DNA of 64,000 bases from Cellulomonas sp. SLBN-39 (GCF_006715865.1 NZ_VFOA01000001.1:806001-870000), one strand, 5' to 3'; counted from the stretch's first letter, positions 17,924-27,058 are shown. Program-made: numbers and translations. The notes: generated by a model not told the origin, from the letters alone.

Positions 17924-18856
17924 TCACGCACGGCGGCCTGCGCCCTCCGGGCCCGCGGCACCGATCCCCGCCGCGTGCGCCGCCAGCTCGTCGACGACCG
18001 TGCGCACGACGAGGCGCTCGGCGCGGTCGGCACGCACCAGGGCGTCGATGCGCCGCCCGGCGCGCACCCCGACGAGCGGCAGCAGCCGCAGCCGCACGCC
18101 GTCCGCCGCCCGGGTCGTCCACCGCGGCAGCAGGCTGACCCCGTGACCGGCCTCCACGAGCGCCTCGGCCACGTGGAAGTCGTTGATGCGGTGCACGACC
18201 GTGGGTGCGGCGCCCGTGCCCGCCGCGACGGCAGCCAGCACCGTCGCCACCGGGAACCCCTCCCGCACGGCGATCCACCGCGCGTCGGCCAGGTCGGCCG
18301 GCGCCACGTGGTCGCGGTCCGCGAGCGGGTGGTCCAGCGGCACGGCGACGTCCAGCGGCTCGCGCAGCAGCGGCACCACCCGTACGCCCGGGCCCCAGTC
18401 GTGGCTGCGGTCGGGGCGGTGCGCGACCACCACGTCGATCCGGTCCGTCAGCGCCGCGAACGCGTCCTGCGCGACGTCCTCGTCGACGCACCGGACCTCG
18501 ACCCCGTCGAGCCGTGCCACCCGGGTCAGCAGGCCCGGGAGGAGCATCTGCGCGCCGCTCGCGAACGCCGAGACGGTCACCGTGCCCTGCGGGCGGGCGG
18601 CGAACGCGTCGCAGGCCGCCCGGGCCCGCTCGAGGGCGACCGCCACGTCCAGGGCGGCGTCGGCGAGCGCGTCGCCCGCGGGGGTCAGCCGCAGGCCGCG
18701 TCCCACCCGCTGCGTCAGGGGCACACCCACCTCGCGCTGCAGGACCGCGATCTGCTGGGACACTGCGGACGGCGTCAGGTGCCGCACGGCGGCGGCGGCG
18801 GTGACCCCGCCGTGGGTGCGCACCGCGCGCAGCGTCGCCAACGCCTGCGGATCCAT
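17924..18856 (-). CDS. LysR-family transcriptional regulator
   Basis: 310 residues. The N-terminal winged helix-turn-helix (residues 1-60) is typical: LATLRAVRTHGGVTAAAAVRH, then TPSAVSQQIAVLQREVGVPL and GRGLRLTPAG. The effector-binding periplasmic-binding-protein-like domain fills the rest. It is divergent to an EamA exporter gene, a common arrangement in which LysR senses the exported metabolite and activates the exporter. Start ATG 18856 has TAGCGT 6 nt upstream (leaderless). The perfect 13-bp-arm inverted repeat in the shared 73-bp gap lies immediately upstream of both start regions and is the likely binding site for autorepression and activation. Confidence 0.93.
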   Translation of the reverse strand: MDPQALATLRAVRTHGGVTAAAAVRHLTPSAVSQQIAVLQREVGVPLTQRVGRGLRLTPAGDALADAALDVAVALERARAACDAFAARPQGTVTVSAFASGAQMLLPGLLTRVARLDGVEVRCVDEDVAQDAFAALTDRIDVVVAHRPDRSHDWGPGVRVVPLLREPLDVAVPLDHPLADRDHVAPADLADARWIAVREGFPVATVLAAVAAGTGAAPTVVHRINDFHVAEALVEAGHGVSLLPRWTTRAADGVRLRLLPLVGVRAGRRIDALVRADRAERLVVRTVVDELAAHAAGIGAAGPEGAGRRA

Positions 18857-18862
18857 GCAGCG

Positions 18863-18868
18863 ACGCTA
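18863..18868 (-). promoter_or_regulatory. -10 element (TAGCGT) for leaderless lysR
   Basis: TAGCGT ends 6 nt before the ATG. The operator palindrome begins 5 nt upstream of it, so LysR binding would block its own promoter. Confidence 0.55.
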
Positions 18869-18872
18869 CACG

Positions 18873-18907
18873 GACGATGCAGCACTGTGCGATGGTGCTG
18901 CATCGTC
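18873..18907. promoter_or_regulatory. LysR operator: 13-bp perfect inverted repeat
   Basis: GACGATGCAGCAC (18873-18885) and its exact reverse complement (18895-18907) are separated by 9 bp, in the middle of the lysR-EamA gap. LysR proteins bind long interrupted palindromes of the T-N11-A type upstream of the target. It overlaps the -35 regions of both divergent promoters. A weak -10 (CAGACT, 18917-18922) for the exporter lies just beyond it. Confidence 0.85.
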
Positions 18908-18929
18908 GCGCTGCCGCAGACTGCCAGGC

Positions 18930-19913
18930 ATGCCGCTGACCCACCGCCTGCTCGCTCTCGTCGTCGCGGTGACGTGGGGCCTGAACTTCCTCGCGATCCA
19001 CGCGACGCTCGCGCAGATGCCGCCCTTCCTGGCGGGCTCGGTGCGGTTCGCCGTCATCGCCGTCCCCACCCTGCTCCTCGTGCCCCGCCCGGCCGTCGCC
19101 TGGCGCTGGCTGCTCGGGTACGGGCTCGGGTTCGGCGTGCTGCAGTTCGCGTTCCTCTACCTGGCCATGGACAGCGGCATGCCCACGGGTCTCGCGTCGC
19201 TCGTGCTGCAGTCGTCCGCGCCGTTCACCGTGCTGCTCGCCGCGGTCCTGCTGCGCGAGCGCCTGACCGGCCGGCAGGGGCTCGGCGTCGCGGTGGCCGT
19301 CGCCGGGCTGGCGGGCATCGCGGTGCACCGCGCGCAGCTCGACGGCGGCGCCACCCTGCTGCCGGTGCTGCTCACGCTGTGCGGCGGGCTGGGCTGGGCC
19401 CTGGGCAACCTCGCCAACCGGCAGGCCCGCCCCGACTCCTCGTTCCGGCTCATGCTCTGGATGTCGGTCGTGCCGCCGCTGCCCATGCTCGCGCTGTCCC
19501 TCGTCGTCGAGGGGCCCGGGCGCATCGCCGACGCGTTCACCGGGCTCACCAGCCCCACGGGGCTGCTCGCGCTCGCCGGGCTGGCCTACACCGTGCTGGT
19601 CGCCACCCTCGTCGGCACGGGCGTGTGGACGTGGCTCATGGCGCGCCACCCGTCCAGCGTCGTGGCGCCGTTCTCGATGCTCGTGCCCGTCGTCGGCATC
19701 GGGGCGTCGTGGCTCGTGCTGCGCGAGCCCACCGAGCCGGTCGAGCTGGCCCTGGGTGCGCTGGTCGTGGGCGGCGTCCTGCTGGGCAGCAGCCGCCCCC
19801 GGTCCCGCACGACGCCCCCGGCGCCCGGGGCTCCGTCCGCTCCCCCGCCGGCCGACCCGGCGACCGGGCGCCCTCTCGACGGGCCTGCCGTCGCGGTCAG
19901 CCCGCTGCGCTGA
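18930..19913 (+). CDS. EamA-family (DMT superfamily) exporter
   Basis: 327 residues. Ten hydrophobic segments in two five-helix repeats (about 5-150 and 150-290), the standard EamA/RhaT topology, with motifs [13 protein letters not shown] at the start and [16 protein letters not shown] in the second repeat. The last 40 residues are a Pro/Ala/Arg-rich cytoplasmic tail. It probably exports amino acids, purines or a similar metabolite; the substrate is unknown. ATG 18930 was chosen because it opens TM1. CAGACT lies 7 nt upstream, a weak leaderless -10. It is divergent to lysR with a strong operator between. The 3' end overlaps the convergent ispF gene by 17 bp. Confidence 0.9.
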   Translation: MPLTHRLLALVVAVTWGLNFLAIHATLAQMPPFLAGSVRFAVIAVPTLLLVPRPAVAWRWLLGYGLGFGVLQFAFLYLAMDSGMPTGLASLVLQSSAPFTVLLAAVLLRERLTGRQGLGVAVAVAGLAGIAVHRAQLDGGATLLPVLLTLCGGLGWALGNLANRQARPDSSFRLMLWMSVVPPLPMLALSLVVEGPGRIADAFTGLTSPTGLLALAGLAYTVLVATLVGTGVWTWLMARHPSSVVAPFSMLVPVVGIGASWLVLREPTEPVELALGALVVGGVLLGSSRPRSRTTPPAPGAPSAPPPADPATGRPLDGPAVAVSPLR

Positions 19914-20427
19914 CGCCGTCCGCCGCGCCCGGCGGGACCGCCGGACCGGTCGCCACGAGGAGCGCCGTGGCGACCGCCGCGACGCCCTCGCCACGGCCCG
20001 TCAGTCCCAGCCCGTCCGTCGTGGTGCCCGAGACGGAGACCGGGGCCCCCACGGCCGCGGAGAGGGCCTCCTGCGCCTCCGCCCGGCGCGTGCCGACCTT
20101 GGGCCGGTTGCCCACCACCTGCACGGCCACGTTGCCGACCGAGAAGCCCGCGGCCCGCACGAGCCGGGCCGCCTCCGCGAGGATCGCCGTGCCCGCCGCC
20201 CCCGCCCAGCGCGGGTCCGACGTGCCGAACTGCGCACCGAGGTCGCCCAGGCCCGCCGCGGACAGCAGCGCGTCGGCCGCGGCGTGCGCGGCGACGTCCG
20301 CGTCGGAGTGCCCCGCGAGCGGGCGCTCGCCCGGCCACGCCAGGCCGGCCACGTGCAGCACCGCCCCCGGCGCCGGGTCGGGGTCGAAGGCGTGCACGTC
20401 CACGCCGATGCCGGTCCGCACGTCCAT
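19897..20427 (-). CDS. ispF: 2-C-methyl-D-erythritol 2,4-cyclodiphosphate synthase
   Basis: 176 residues, normal IspF length plus a short Ala/Gly-rich C-terminal end. MEP pathway step 5: it cyclises CDP-methylerythritol 2-phosphate. Metal ligands Asp10 and His12 are in [16 protein letters not shown] follows; the C-terminal CDP-binding [14 protein letters not shown] is present. ATG 20427 overlaps the ispD stop by 1 nt. Its last 17 nt overlap the end of the convergent EamA gene, so nothing can have been lost from either end without damage to the other. In many actinobacteria cysS follows directly; here it is about 7 kb away. Confidence 0.96.
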   Translation of the reverse strand: MDVRTGIGVDVHAFDPDPAPGAVLHVAGLAWPGERPLAGHSDADVAAHAAADALLSAAGLGDLGAQFGTSDPRWAGAAGTAILAEAARLVRAAGFSVGNVAVQVVGNRPKVGTRRAEAQEALSAAVGAPVSVSGTTTDGLGLTGRGEGVAAVATALLVATGPAVPPGAADGVSAAG

Positions 20428-21185
20428 CAGGCCTCCTCGTCGGCACGGGCGCCCGACCGGGCGCCGTGCAGCAGCTCCGCGACCGCGACGTCCCGCGGCG
20501 TGGTGATCTTGGCGGCGGCCTCCTCGCCGGCGACGACCCACACGGCCGCGCCCGCGTCCTCGACGAGCCCCGCGTCGTCGGACGCCGCCGTGGCCTCGTC
20601 GCCCGCGCGCCCGGCCCCGTCGGCGTGGGCGCGCACGAGGACGTCGCGGCGGAAGCCCTGCGGCGTCTGCACGGCTCGCAGCTGCGCCCGGGGCACCGTC
20701 TCGACCACCGGCCACCCCGCGTCGCCGTGCGGGTCCCCCACGCGCTTGACCGTGTCGACCACCGCGAGCCCCGGGACGACCGCGTCGTGCCCGGCGCGCA
20801 CGGCGTCGATCACGCGCGCCACGAGACCGGCGGTCGCGAACGCGCGCGCGGCGTCGTGCACGAGGACCACGTCGACGTCGTCGCCGAGCGCCGCGAGGCC
20901 CGCCGCCACGGACTCCTGCCGCGTGCGCCCGCCGACCACCACGTCGACACGCGCGTCGCCCGTGCCGACCACCTGCAGCGCCCGCAGGAGGTCCGCCCGG
21001 TGCTGCGCGGGAGCCGTGACCACGAGGTGCACGACCCGGGAGCCGTCCGCGCCGCGCGCCGCGAGCAGCGCGCGGGCGGCGTGGACGACCAGCGGCGCCC
21101 CGGCGACGGGCACGAGGGCCTTCGGCAGGGCGTGCCCGAGGCGGGACCCGCTGCCCGCGGCGGTCAGGACGGCGGCGACGCTCAT
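20427..21185 (-). CDS. ispD: 2-C-methyl-D-erythritol 4-phosphate cytidylyltransferase
   Basis: 252 residues. MEP pathway step 3: CTP plus methylerythritol 4-phosphate gives CDP-methylerythritol. Motifs: the CTP-binding [11 protein letters not shown]...PKALVP at the N-terminus, VHDAARAF in the middle, and the closing [15 protein letters not shown]. Start ATG 21185. It lies 76 nt after carD on the same strand; carD-ispD-ispF order is conserved across actinobacteria. It makes isoprenoid precursors for menaquinone and polyprenyl carriers. Confidence 0.96.
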   Translation of the reverse strand: MSVAAVLTAAGSGSRLGHALPKALVPVAGAPLVVHAARALLAARGADGSRVVHLVVTAPAQHRADLLRALQVVGTGDARVDVVVGGRTRQESVAAGLAALGDDVDVVLVHDAARAFATAGLVARVIDAVRAGHDAVVPGLAVVDTVKRVGDPHGDAGWPVVETVPRAQLRAVQTPQGFRRDVLVRAHADGAGRAGDEATAASDDAGLVEDAGAAVWVVAGEEAAAKITTPRDVAVAELLHGARSGARADEEA

Positions 21186-21261
21186 CGGTGCTCGGGTGCC
21201 CCTCGGGTGGTGTCCGGACATGACGACGGCCCGGGTCGCCCCGGGCCGTCGGTCAGGTGTG

Positions 21262-21744
21262 TCAGGAGGCGAGGACCTCGTCGAGGATGGCCTCGGCCTT
21301 GTCCTCCTCGGTGTGCTCGGCCAGCGCGAGCTCCGAGACGAGGATCTGACGGGCCTTCGCCAGCATGCGCTTCTCGCCGGCGGAGAGCCCGCGGTCGGCG
21401 TCGCGGCGCGACAGGTCGCGCACGACCTCGGCGACCTTGATGACGTCGCCCGACTGGAGCTTCTCGAGGTTCGCCTTGTAGCGGCGCGACCAGTTGGTGG
21501 GCTCCTCGGTGTACGGCGCCCGGAGGACCTCGAACACGCGGTCCAGACCCTCCTGGCCGACGACGTCGCGGACACCCACGAGATCGACGTTCTCCGCCGG
21601 GACCTCGATGGTGAGGTCACCGTGCGCGACCTTGAGCTTGAGGTAGATCTTGTCCTCGCCCCGGATGGTCCTCGTCTTGATCTCTTCGATCTTGGCTGCA
21701 CCGTGGTGCGGGTAGACGACGGTCTCCCCAACAGTGAAAGTCAT
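21262..21744 (-). CDS. carD: CarD-family RNA polymerase-binding transcription factor
   Basis: 160 residues, the normal actinobacterial length. The N-terminal Tudor-like RNA polymerase-interacting domain begins [20 protein letters not shown]; the C-terminal helical DNA-binding part contains [15 protein letters not shown], including the Trp that wedges the promoter bubble in mycobacterial CarD. It stabilises open complexes at housekeeping promoters, notably rRNA. ATG 21744 has AAAGGGGA upstream, and an extended -10 (TGTTAGCAT) lies about 30 nt before the start. It heads the carD-ispD-ispF operon. Confidence 0.97.
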   Translation of the reverse strand: MTFTVGETVVYPHHGAAKIEEIKTRTIRGEDKIYLKLKVAHGDLTIEVPAENVDLVGVRDVVGQEGLDRVFEVLRAPYTEEPTNWSRRYKANLEKLQSGDVIKVAEVVRDLSRRDADRGLSAGEKRMLAKARQILVSELALAEHTEEDKAEAILDEVLAS

Positions 21745-22197
21745 CTGCAGGTGTCCCCTTTCGCAGACGACTATGCTAACACGCTCCCATCGGGCCGAAC
21801 CGGGCCAGACCCCCGCAGAACCGCATCAACACGCTGGTCAGCGCGCCCGGGTGCCACCCGCTCAGCCGTCGGCGGACCCCCTCCGGGCAGCCTTCCGGCC
21901 CGCGACGGTCACCCGGACGGGTGTACCGACGACCCGTCCGACGCCTCGTCCGACGCCCGGCCCGGGGCGCCCGACGACTCCCCGCCGCCCCCGTCCGGGC
22001 CGCCTGCGGCACATCGCGCGACCCGGGACCCACGTCCCGTACGGACGCACCGAGGACGTGCACGGGGCCGGTACTGTGGGGACGGCGTGCGGTGCGTCGT
22101 CGACGTCGCCGCGCACCGGCTGGACACCGTCGAAGACACCGGCACCGCACCGCGGTGCCCGCGCGCCCGCCGCGCGAGACCGCGAGCAGGAGATGCC
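21745..22197. other. 453-bp divergent intergenic region carD / lipoprotein gene
   Basis: No gene is supported here; the open frames are GC-rich shadows without ribosome sites. It holds the carD extended -10 near its left end, a 12-bp tandem repeat (CGTCCGACGCC twice, 21935-21957), and TACTGT at 22072-22077, a possible -10 for the lipoprotein gene with a leader of about 115 nt. Nothing else was recognised. Confidence 0.5.
21773..21781 (-). promoter_or_regulatory. Extended -10 of carD (TGT-TAGCAT)
   Basis: TGTTAGCAT matches TGn followed by TAnnnT, 28 nt upstream of the carD ATG, in one of the few AT-richer spots of the region. No good -35 is present, as expected for an extended -10 promoter. 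Confidence 0.6.
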
Positions 22198-22791
22198 GTG
22201 AACCCGCCCCGCACCCGCCGCCCCGCCCGCCTCGCGAGCGCCCTCGTCGGCATGGTCGCCGCCACGGCGCTCGCCGGCTGCTCGGCGACCAACCCGATCA
22301 CGACGATCGGCGACTACGAGGCCTCCGACGGCCTGGGTGTCACGCTCGGCGACGTCCGCGCGGTCAACCTCCTCGTCGTCACCGCCGAGGAGGGCGGCCC
22401 CGGCACCCTCGCCGGTGCGCTCGCCAACGGCGGCTCCGAGGACGTCACGGTCACGCTGCAGCTCGCGGGCGCCGAGCCCGTGGACGTCGACGTCCCCGCC
22501 GAGCAGACCGTGCTCATGGGGGCCACCGGCGCGCCGGAGCGCTACCTGCTCGCCGAGGTCACCACCGACGCCGTCGACGGGCGCCCGGGCGGCACCACGA
22601 CCCTGAACCTGGCCACGGACGCCGACGGCGACGTGTCGGTCGCGATCCCCGTGGTCGACGGCACCCTCCCCGAGTACGCCGACCTCGTGCCGACGGCCGA
22701 GCCGACGCCGGAGCCGACCGAGGAGCCCGCGCCGGAGCCCACGGACGCACCGACCGAGGAGCCCGCGCCGACCGCCGAGCCCACCTCCTGA
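22198..22791 (+). CDS. Predicted lipoprotein with Pro/Glu/Thr-rich tail
   Basis: 197 residues. Start GTG 22198 with AGGAGA 7-8 nt upstream. Lipoprotein signal: basic N-terminus, hydrophobic core, lipobox LAGC with Cys28. The mature part (about 30-160) is a single predicted beta-rich domain rich in Val, Asp and Gly, containing VRAVNLLVVTAEEGGPGTL, a pattern seen in actinobacterial surface lipoproteins of unknown function. The tail (about 165-197) is a repeat-like run of PTPEPTEEPAPEPT type, probably a flexible spacer. Anchored on the outer face of the membrane. A strong terminator follows. Divergent to carD. Confidence 0.75.
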   Translation: MNPPRTRRPARLASALVGMVAATALAGCSATNPITTIGDYEASDGLGVTLGDVRAVNLLVVTAEEGGPGTLAGALANGGSEDVTVTLQLAGAEPVDVDVPAEQTVLMGATGAPERYLLAEVTTDAVDGRPGGTTTLNLATDADGDVSVAIPVVDGTLPEYADLVPTAEPTPEPTEEPAPEPTDAPTEEPAPTAEPTS

Positions 22792-22829
22792 CACCCGGCG
22801 CCCCGCACCCCGCGCACCCGCGCCCACGC

Positions 22830-22869
22830 ACGAGGGCCGGGCAGGTCTGGTGACCTGCCCGGCCCTCGT
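22830..22869. terminator. Bidirectional terminator between lipoprotein gene and pstB
   Basis: ACGAGGGCCGGGCAGGT pairs perfectly with ACCTGCCCGGCCCTCGT around the loop CTGGTG, between converging genes. Confidence 0.85.
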
Positions 22870-22917
22870 CGTCGGTGGGCGCGCCCGCTCAGGCGGCGCG
22901 GCGCGCCCGCCCGCCGG

Positions 22918-23697
22918 TCACCCGAAGCGGCCCGAGATGTAGTCCTCGGTCGCCTTCTCGCGCGGCGAGGAGAACATCGTCGCCGTGTCGTCCATCTCGA
23001 TGAGCCGGCCCGGCTTGCCCGTGCCCGCGATGTTGAAGAACCCCGTGCGGTCGGACACGCGCGCCGCCTGCTGCATGTTGTGCGTGACGATGACGATCGT
23101 GTAGTCCGACTTCAGCTCGGCGATGAGGTCCTCGATCGCGAGCGTGGAGATCGGGTCGAGGGCCGAGCACGGCTCGTCCATGAGCAGGACCTGCGGGCGC
23201 ACCGCGATCGCGCGCGCGATGCACAGGCGCTGCTGCTGCCCGCCCGACAGGCTCGACCCCGGGCGCTCCAGGCGGTCCTTGACCTCGTTCCACAGGTTCG
23301 CGCCGCGCAGCGAGGCCTCGACCAGGTCCTGCTGGTCGCCCTTGGCCATGCGGCGGTTGTTGAGCTTGACGCCCGCGAGCACGTTGTCGGCGATCGACAT
23401 GGTGGGGAACGGGTTGGGCCGCTGGAAGACCATGCCGATCTGGCGGCGCACGGTCACCGGGTCCACGTCCTGGCCGTAGAGGTCCTGGCCGTCCATGAGG
23501 GCCTTGCCGGTCACGCGCGCACCGGGGATCACCTCGTGCATGCGGTTGAGGGTGCGCAGGAACGTGGACTTGCCGCAGCCCGACGGGCCGATGAGGGCCG
23601 TGGCCTGCCGGGGCTCGATGGCCATCGTGACGCCCTCGACGGCGAGGAAGTCGCCGTAGTAGACGTCGAGGTCAGAGACGTCGATCCGCTTCGACAT
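22918..23697 (-). CDS. pstB: Phosphate ABC transporter ATPase
   Basis: 259 residues, canonical PstB. Walker [10 protein letters not shown], the PstB-specific [17 protein letters not shown]-loop, signature [14 protein letters not shown], Walker [14 protein letters not shown], and H-loop [13 protein letters not shown]. It drives high-affinity phosphate import through PstC-PstA. ATG 23697; last gene of pstSCAB, 39 nt after pstA, with a hairpin beyond. Controlled with the rest of the operon from the PHO-box promoter before pstS. Confidence 0.98.
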   Translation of the reverse strand: MSKRIDVSDLDVYYGDFLAVEGVTMAIEPRQATALIGPSGCGKSTFLRTLNRMHEVIPGARVTGKALMDGQDLYGQDVDPVTVRRQIGMVFQRPNPFPTMSIADNVLAGVKLNNRRMAKGDQQDLVEASLRGANLWNEVKDRLERPGSSLSGGQQQRLCIARAIAVRPQVLLMDEPCSALDPISTLAIEDLIAELKSDYTIVIVTHNMQQAARVSDRTGFFNIAGTGKPGRLIEMDDTATMFSSPREKATEDYISGRFG

Positions 23698-23736
23698 GGG
23701 TGGAGTCCTTCCTGGGGGCCGGCTCGCGCCGACGGG

Positions 23737-24798
23737 TCAGCGGGCGCCCTTGGGCGCGAACCAGCGGCTGATCAACCGGGCGAGCAGGTTGAGCGCCATG
23801 ACGACGAGGATGAGGGTGAGGGCGGCGGCCCACGCGCGGTCGATGCCCGTGCCGCCGGACTCGTACTGGCGGTACGCGAACACCGGCAGGGTCGCCATGC
23901 GGCCCTCGAACAGGTCCCAGTTGACCTGCGTGACGAGACCGACCGTGAGCAGCAGCGGGGCGGTCTCGCCGATGACGCGCGCGACGGAGAGCATGATGCC
24001 GGTGACGATGCCCGCGGCGGCCGTGCGCAGCACGACCTTGACGATCGTCAGCCACTTCGGCACGCCCAGCGCGTACGACGCCTCGCGCAGCTCGTTCGGC
24101 ACGAGGCGCAGCATCTCCTCGACCGAGCGGATCACGACGGGCGTCATGAGCAGCGCGAGAGCCACGGCACCCATGATGCCCGCACGGAACGCCGGGCCCA
24201 GGATGAGAGTGAACAGCGCGAACGCGAACAGGCCGGCGACGATCGACGGGATGCCCGTCATGACGTCGACGAGGAACGTGATCGCGCGCGCCAGCGGTCC
24301 GCGGCCGTACTCGACGAGGTAGATCGCCGTGAGCAGGCCGATCGGCACGGAGATGACCGCCGCGGCCAGCGTGATCACCAGGGTGCCGACGAGCGCGTGC
24401 TGGATGCCGCCCTCGGTCATCGCGCCGAAGACGCCGACCATGTCGGTGGTGAGGAACTCCCACGAGAAGGCCGCGGCACCCCGGGTGACGACGAGCAGCA
24501 CCAGGGAGACCAGCGGGATCAGCGCGAGCAGGAACGCCCCGGTCACGAGGGTCGTGGCGAGCCGGTCGGCGGCGCGCCGCGGCCCCTCGACGATGCGCGA
24601 GGTGACCGTGAGCCCGATCGCGAAGAGCACCGCGCCGAGCGCGACCACGCCCGCGACGGTCGGCGTGCCCAGCACCAGCAGCAGCACGAGGGCCACGCCC
24701 AGGGCGGCGACCGCCGCGACCGGCGTCGCCCAGCGGGGCAGCCGGCCGTGCGACGTGTCGACGAGCTGCACGGGGGCGGGGACCATGTCGACGGCCAT
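23737..24798 (-). CDS. pstA: Phosphate ABC transporter permease PstA
   Basis: 353 residues, longer than the usual PstA (about 290-300) because of two or three extra hydrophobic segments in the first 90 residues (VAAVAALGVALVLLLVLG, GAVLFAIGLTVTS). The standard six-helix permease follows, with the cytoplasmic coupling-helix EAA-type loop ELREASYALGVPKWLTI. ATG 24798 overlaps the pstC stop by 1 nt (TGATG). It forms the phosphate channel with PstC. Confidence 0.96.
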   Translation of the reverse strand: MAVDMVPAPVQLVDTSHGRLPRWATPVAAVAALGVALVLLLVLGTPTVAGVVALGAVLFAIGLTVTSRIVEGPRRAADRLATTLVTGAFLLALIPLVSLVLLVVTRGAAAFSWEFLTTDMVGVFGAMTEGGIQHALVGTLVITLAAAVISVPIGLLTAIYLVEYGRGPLARAITFLVDVMTGIPSIVAGLFAFALFTLILGPAFRAGIMGAVALALLMTPVVIRSVEEMLRLVPNELREASYALGVPKWLTIVKVVLRTAAAGIVTGIMLSVARVIGETAPLLLTVGLVTQVNWDLFEGRMATLPVFAYRQYESGGTGIDRAWAAALTLILVVMALNLLARLISRWFAPKGAR

Positions 24799-25922
24799 CA
24801 GTTCGCTCCGGAGAACTCGGCGCGGCGCGCGATGATCCAGCGCGCGGCGAAGTTGACGACGAACGTGATGACGAACAGCGCGAGACCGGTCGCCACCAGC
24901 GCGCTCACGGACAGGCCGCTCGCCTCGGGGAACTTCGACGCGATGTTCGCCGCGATCGTCTGGTGCTGGCCCGGCTGCAGCAGGGCGAAGGAGTACAGGA
25001 ACCCGGGCGAGATCACCATGAGCACCGCCATCGTCTCGCCGAGCGCACGACCCAGGCCGAGCATCGAGGCGGAGATGACGCCCGAGCGCCCGAACGGCAG
25101 GACGGCCTGGCGGACCATCTCCCAGCGGGTGGCGCCCAGCGCGAGCGACGCCTCCTCGTGCAGGCGCGGCGTCTGGAGGAACACCTCGCGCGAGACCGCC
25201 GTGATGATCGGCAGGATCATCACCGCCAGGACGATCCCGGCCGACATGATGTTCTTGGCCGGCGCCGTGTAGTCCGCGAGCAGCGGGATGAAGCCGAGCG
25301 TGCCCGACAGCCACTCGAAGAACGGGCCGACGACGTCGAGCAGCCACAGGGCGCCCCACAGGCCGTACACGACCGACGGGATCGCGGCGAGCAGGTCGAT
25401 GAGGTAGCCCAGGCCCTGCGCGAGCCGGCGCGGCGCGTAGTGCGAGATGAAGAGCGCGATGCCCACCGACACCGGCACGGCCAGCACGAGCGCCAGCACC
25501 GACGCGAGCAGGGTGCCGAAGACCAGGGGCCCGACGTACTCGAGCATCGAGTCGCCGTTGAACCAGGAGATCTCGCCGAGCTCCTCGGCGGACGCCGTCA
25601 GGGCCGGCCACGCCTCGATGACGAGGAACACCGCGACGGCGGCGAGGGTGACGAGGATGAGGACGCCGGCGGTGGTCGACAGGCCGGCGAAGACCTTGCT
25701 CGCGACGCGTCCGGTGGACACGTCGGCGCGCTCGAGCCCGGCGTCCTCGGTCGGGGGCGAGGAGGTCCCGTGCGGGGGGGTGGCGGTGACGGCCACGGCT
25801 GCTCCGGAGGGTGCGGGGGGCGGGGAGGGTGGGGGCGTGACCGCGTGCGCGGCGTCGCCGGGCAGGGCGGAAGCCGCCCCGGGGCGCTGGGCCCCGGGAC
25901 GGCTCCCGTCGGTGGCGGTCAC
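24798..25922 (-). CDS. pstC: Phosphate ABC transporter permease PstC
   Basis: 374 residues. The first 70 residues are a Pro/Ala/Thr-rich cytoplasmic extension with no hydrophobic segment; then six membrane helices, with the coupling loop HEEASLALGATRWEMVRQAVLPFGRSG. Start GTG 25922 lies 14 nt after the pstS stop; a later start near the first helix would also be possible, but the frame stays clearly coding from here. It pairs with PstA. Confidence 0.95.
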   Translation of the reverse strand: MTATDGSRPGAQRPGAASALPGDAAHAVTPPPSPPPAPSGAAVAVTATPPHGTSSPPTEDAGLERADVSTGRVASKVFAGLSTTAGVLILVTLAAVAVFLVIEAWPALTASAEELGEISWFNGDSMLEYVGPLVFGTLLASVLALVLAVPVSVGIALFISHYAPRRLAQGLGYLIDLLAAIPSVVYGLWGALWLLDVVGPFFEWLSGTLGFIPLLADYTAPAKNIMSAGIVLAVMILPIITAVSREVFLQTPRLHEEASLALGATRWEMVRQAVLPFGRSGVISASMLGLGRALGETMAVLMVISPGFLYSFALLQPGQHQTIAANIASKFPEASGLSVSALVATGLALFVITFVVNFAARWIIARRAEFSGAN

Positions 25923-25936
25923 AGGTGGGCCGGTTC

Positions 25937-27058
25937 TCAGCCCGCCAGCGCGATCGCGTCGATCGCGGCCATGACCTCGGTGCGCAGGTCGTCCGAGATC
26001 GGCGCCGAGCCGGCGACCGTCGGGTCGGCGGCGCGCTCCTGGCCCTCGGGGCTGGCGACGTAGGTCAGGTACGCCTTGACGTTGTCCACGTCGGCCTGGT
26101 CCTCGTACACCGAGCAGGCGATCGAGTAGGACATGAGGACCAGCGGGTAGGCGCCCGCGGCGGTCGTGGTGCGGTCGAGCTCGACGACCAGGCGGTTCGC
26201 CGTGGCGTCCTCGGCGCGCGGGGACGCGTCCACGACGGCGGCGGCGGCCTCGGCGGAGAACGGCACGTACTCCTCGCCGACCTTCAGCGCGACCGTGCCC
26301 AGGTCACCGGCGCGCGAGGCGTCGGCGTAGCCGATCGCACCCTCGGCACCCGTCACCGTGTCGATGACGCCCTGCGTGCCCTGGCCGGACTGCGTGCCGG
26401 TGATCGGCCAGTCGCCGCTGGCCTCGTGCGGCCACGCGCCGTCCGAGGCGGCCTCGAGGTACTCCGTGAAGTTCTCCGTGGTGCCGGACTCGTCGGACCG
26501 GTTCACGGGGATGATGTCGATCGCCGGGAGCTCGACGTCCGGGTTCTCGGCCGCGATGGCCGCGTCGTCCCAGGACGTGATGTCGCCGTTGAAGACCTTC
26601 GCGATCGTCTCGGCCGACATGTTGATGTGCTCGGCGTCGACGTCGGGCAGGTTGTAGACGACGGCGATCGGGGAGATGTAGAGCGGGACCTCGATGGCCT
26701 CGCCGCCGTAGCAGCGCTCCGTGGCCTGGGCCAGCTCCTCCTCGTCGAGCGCCGCGTCGGACCCGGCGAGCTGGACGGCACCGGCGAGGAACTGCTCGCG
26801 GCCGCCGCCCGAGCCGATGGCGTCGTAGCTGACCGCGACGCCCGGCTGCTGCTCGTTGAAGCCGGCGATCCAGCCGGCGACCGCGTTCTCCTGCGACGTC
26901 GCACCGGCCGCGGCGAGCGAGCCCGAGAGCTCGGCTGCGGCGCCGTCACCGGTCGCGCCCGGCTCCTCGGACGAGCCCGAGGAGCACGCGGCGAGAGTCA
27001 GGGCGAGCGCGCCCGTGAGGGCCACGGCGCCGAGACGGCTGTGGGGGGTGAGCTTCAC
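25937..27058 (-). CDS. pstS: Phosphate-binding lipoprotein PstS
   Basis: 373 residues. Lipobox LAAC with Cys25 after a hydrophobic signal; the ligand-binding part has AAGATSQ, SGGGREQFLAG, GSDAALDEEE and NRSDESGTTENFTEYL, the phosphate-contacting loops of PstS. It captures phosphate outside the membrane for PstCAB. ATG 27058; the leader has TAGCGT (27111-27116) as a likely -10, a 9-bp hairpin at 27081-27100, and PHO-box repeats upstream. First gene of pstSCAB. Confidence 0.98.
   Translation of the reverse strand: MKLTPHSRLGAVALTGALALTLAACSSGSSEEPGATGDGAAAELSGSLAAAGATSQENAVAGWIAGFNEQQPGVAVSYDAIGSGGGREQFLAGAVQLAGSDAALDEEELAQATERCYGGEAIEVPLYISPIAVVYNLPDVDAEHINMSAETIAKVFNGDITSWDDAAIAAENPDVELPAIDIIPVNRSDESGTTENFTEYLEAASDGAWPHEASGDWPITGTQSGQGTQGVIDTVTGAEGAIGYADASRAGDLGTVALKVGEEYVPFSAEAAAAVVDASPRAEDATANRLVVELDRTTTAAGAYPLVLMSYSIACSVYEDQADVDNVKAYLTYVASPEGQERAADPTVAGSAPISDDLRTEVMAAIDAIALAG

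Noticed and set aside
14207-20506. Open frame of about 2,099 codons on the plus strand
   Set aside because: It runs antisense or out of frame through several well-recognised genes and is Arg/Pro/Ala/Gly-rich, as expected from GC-rich shadows lacking stop codons.
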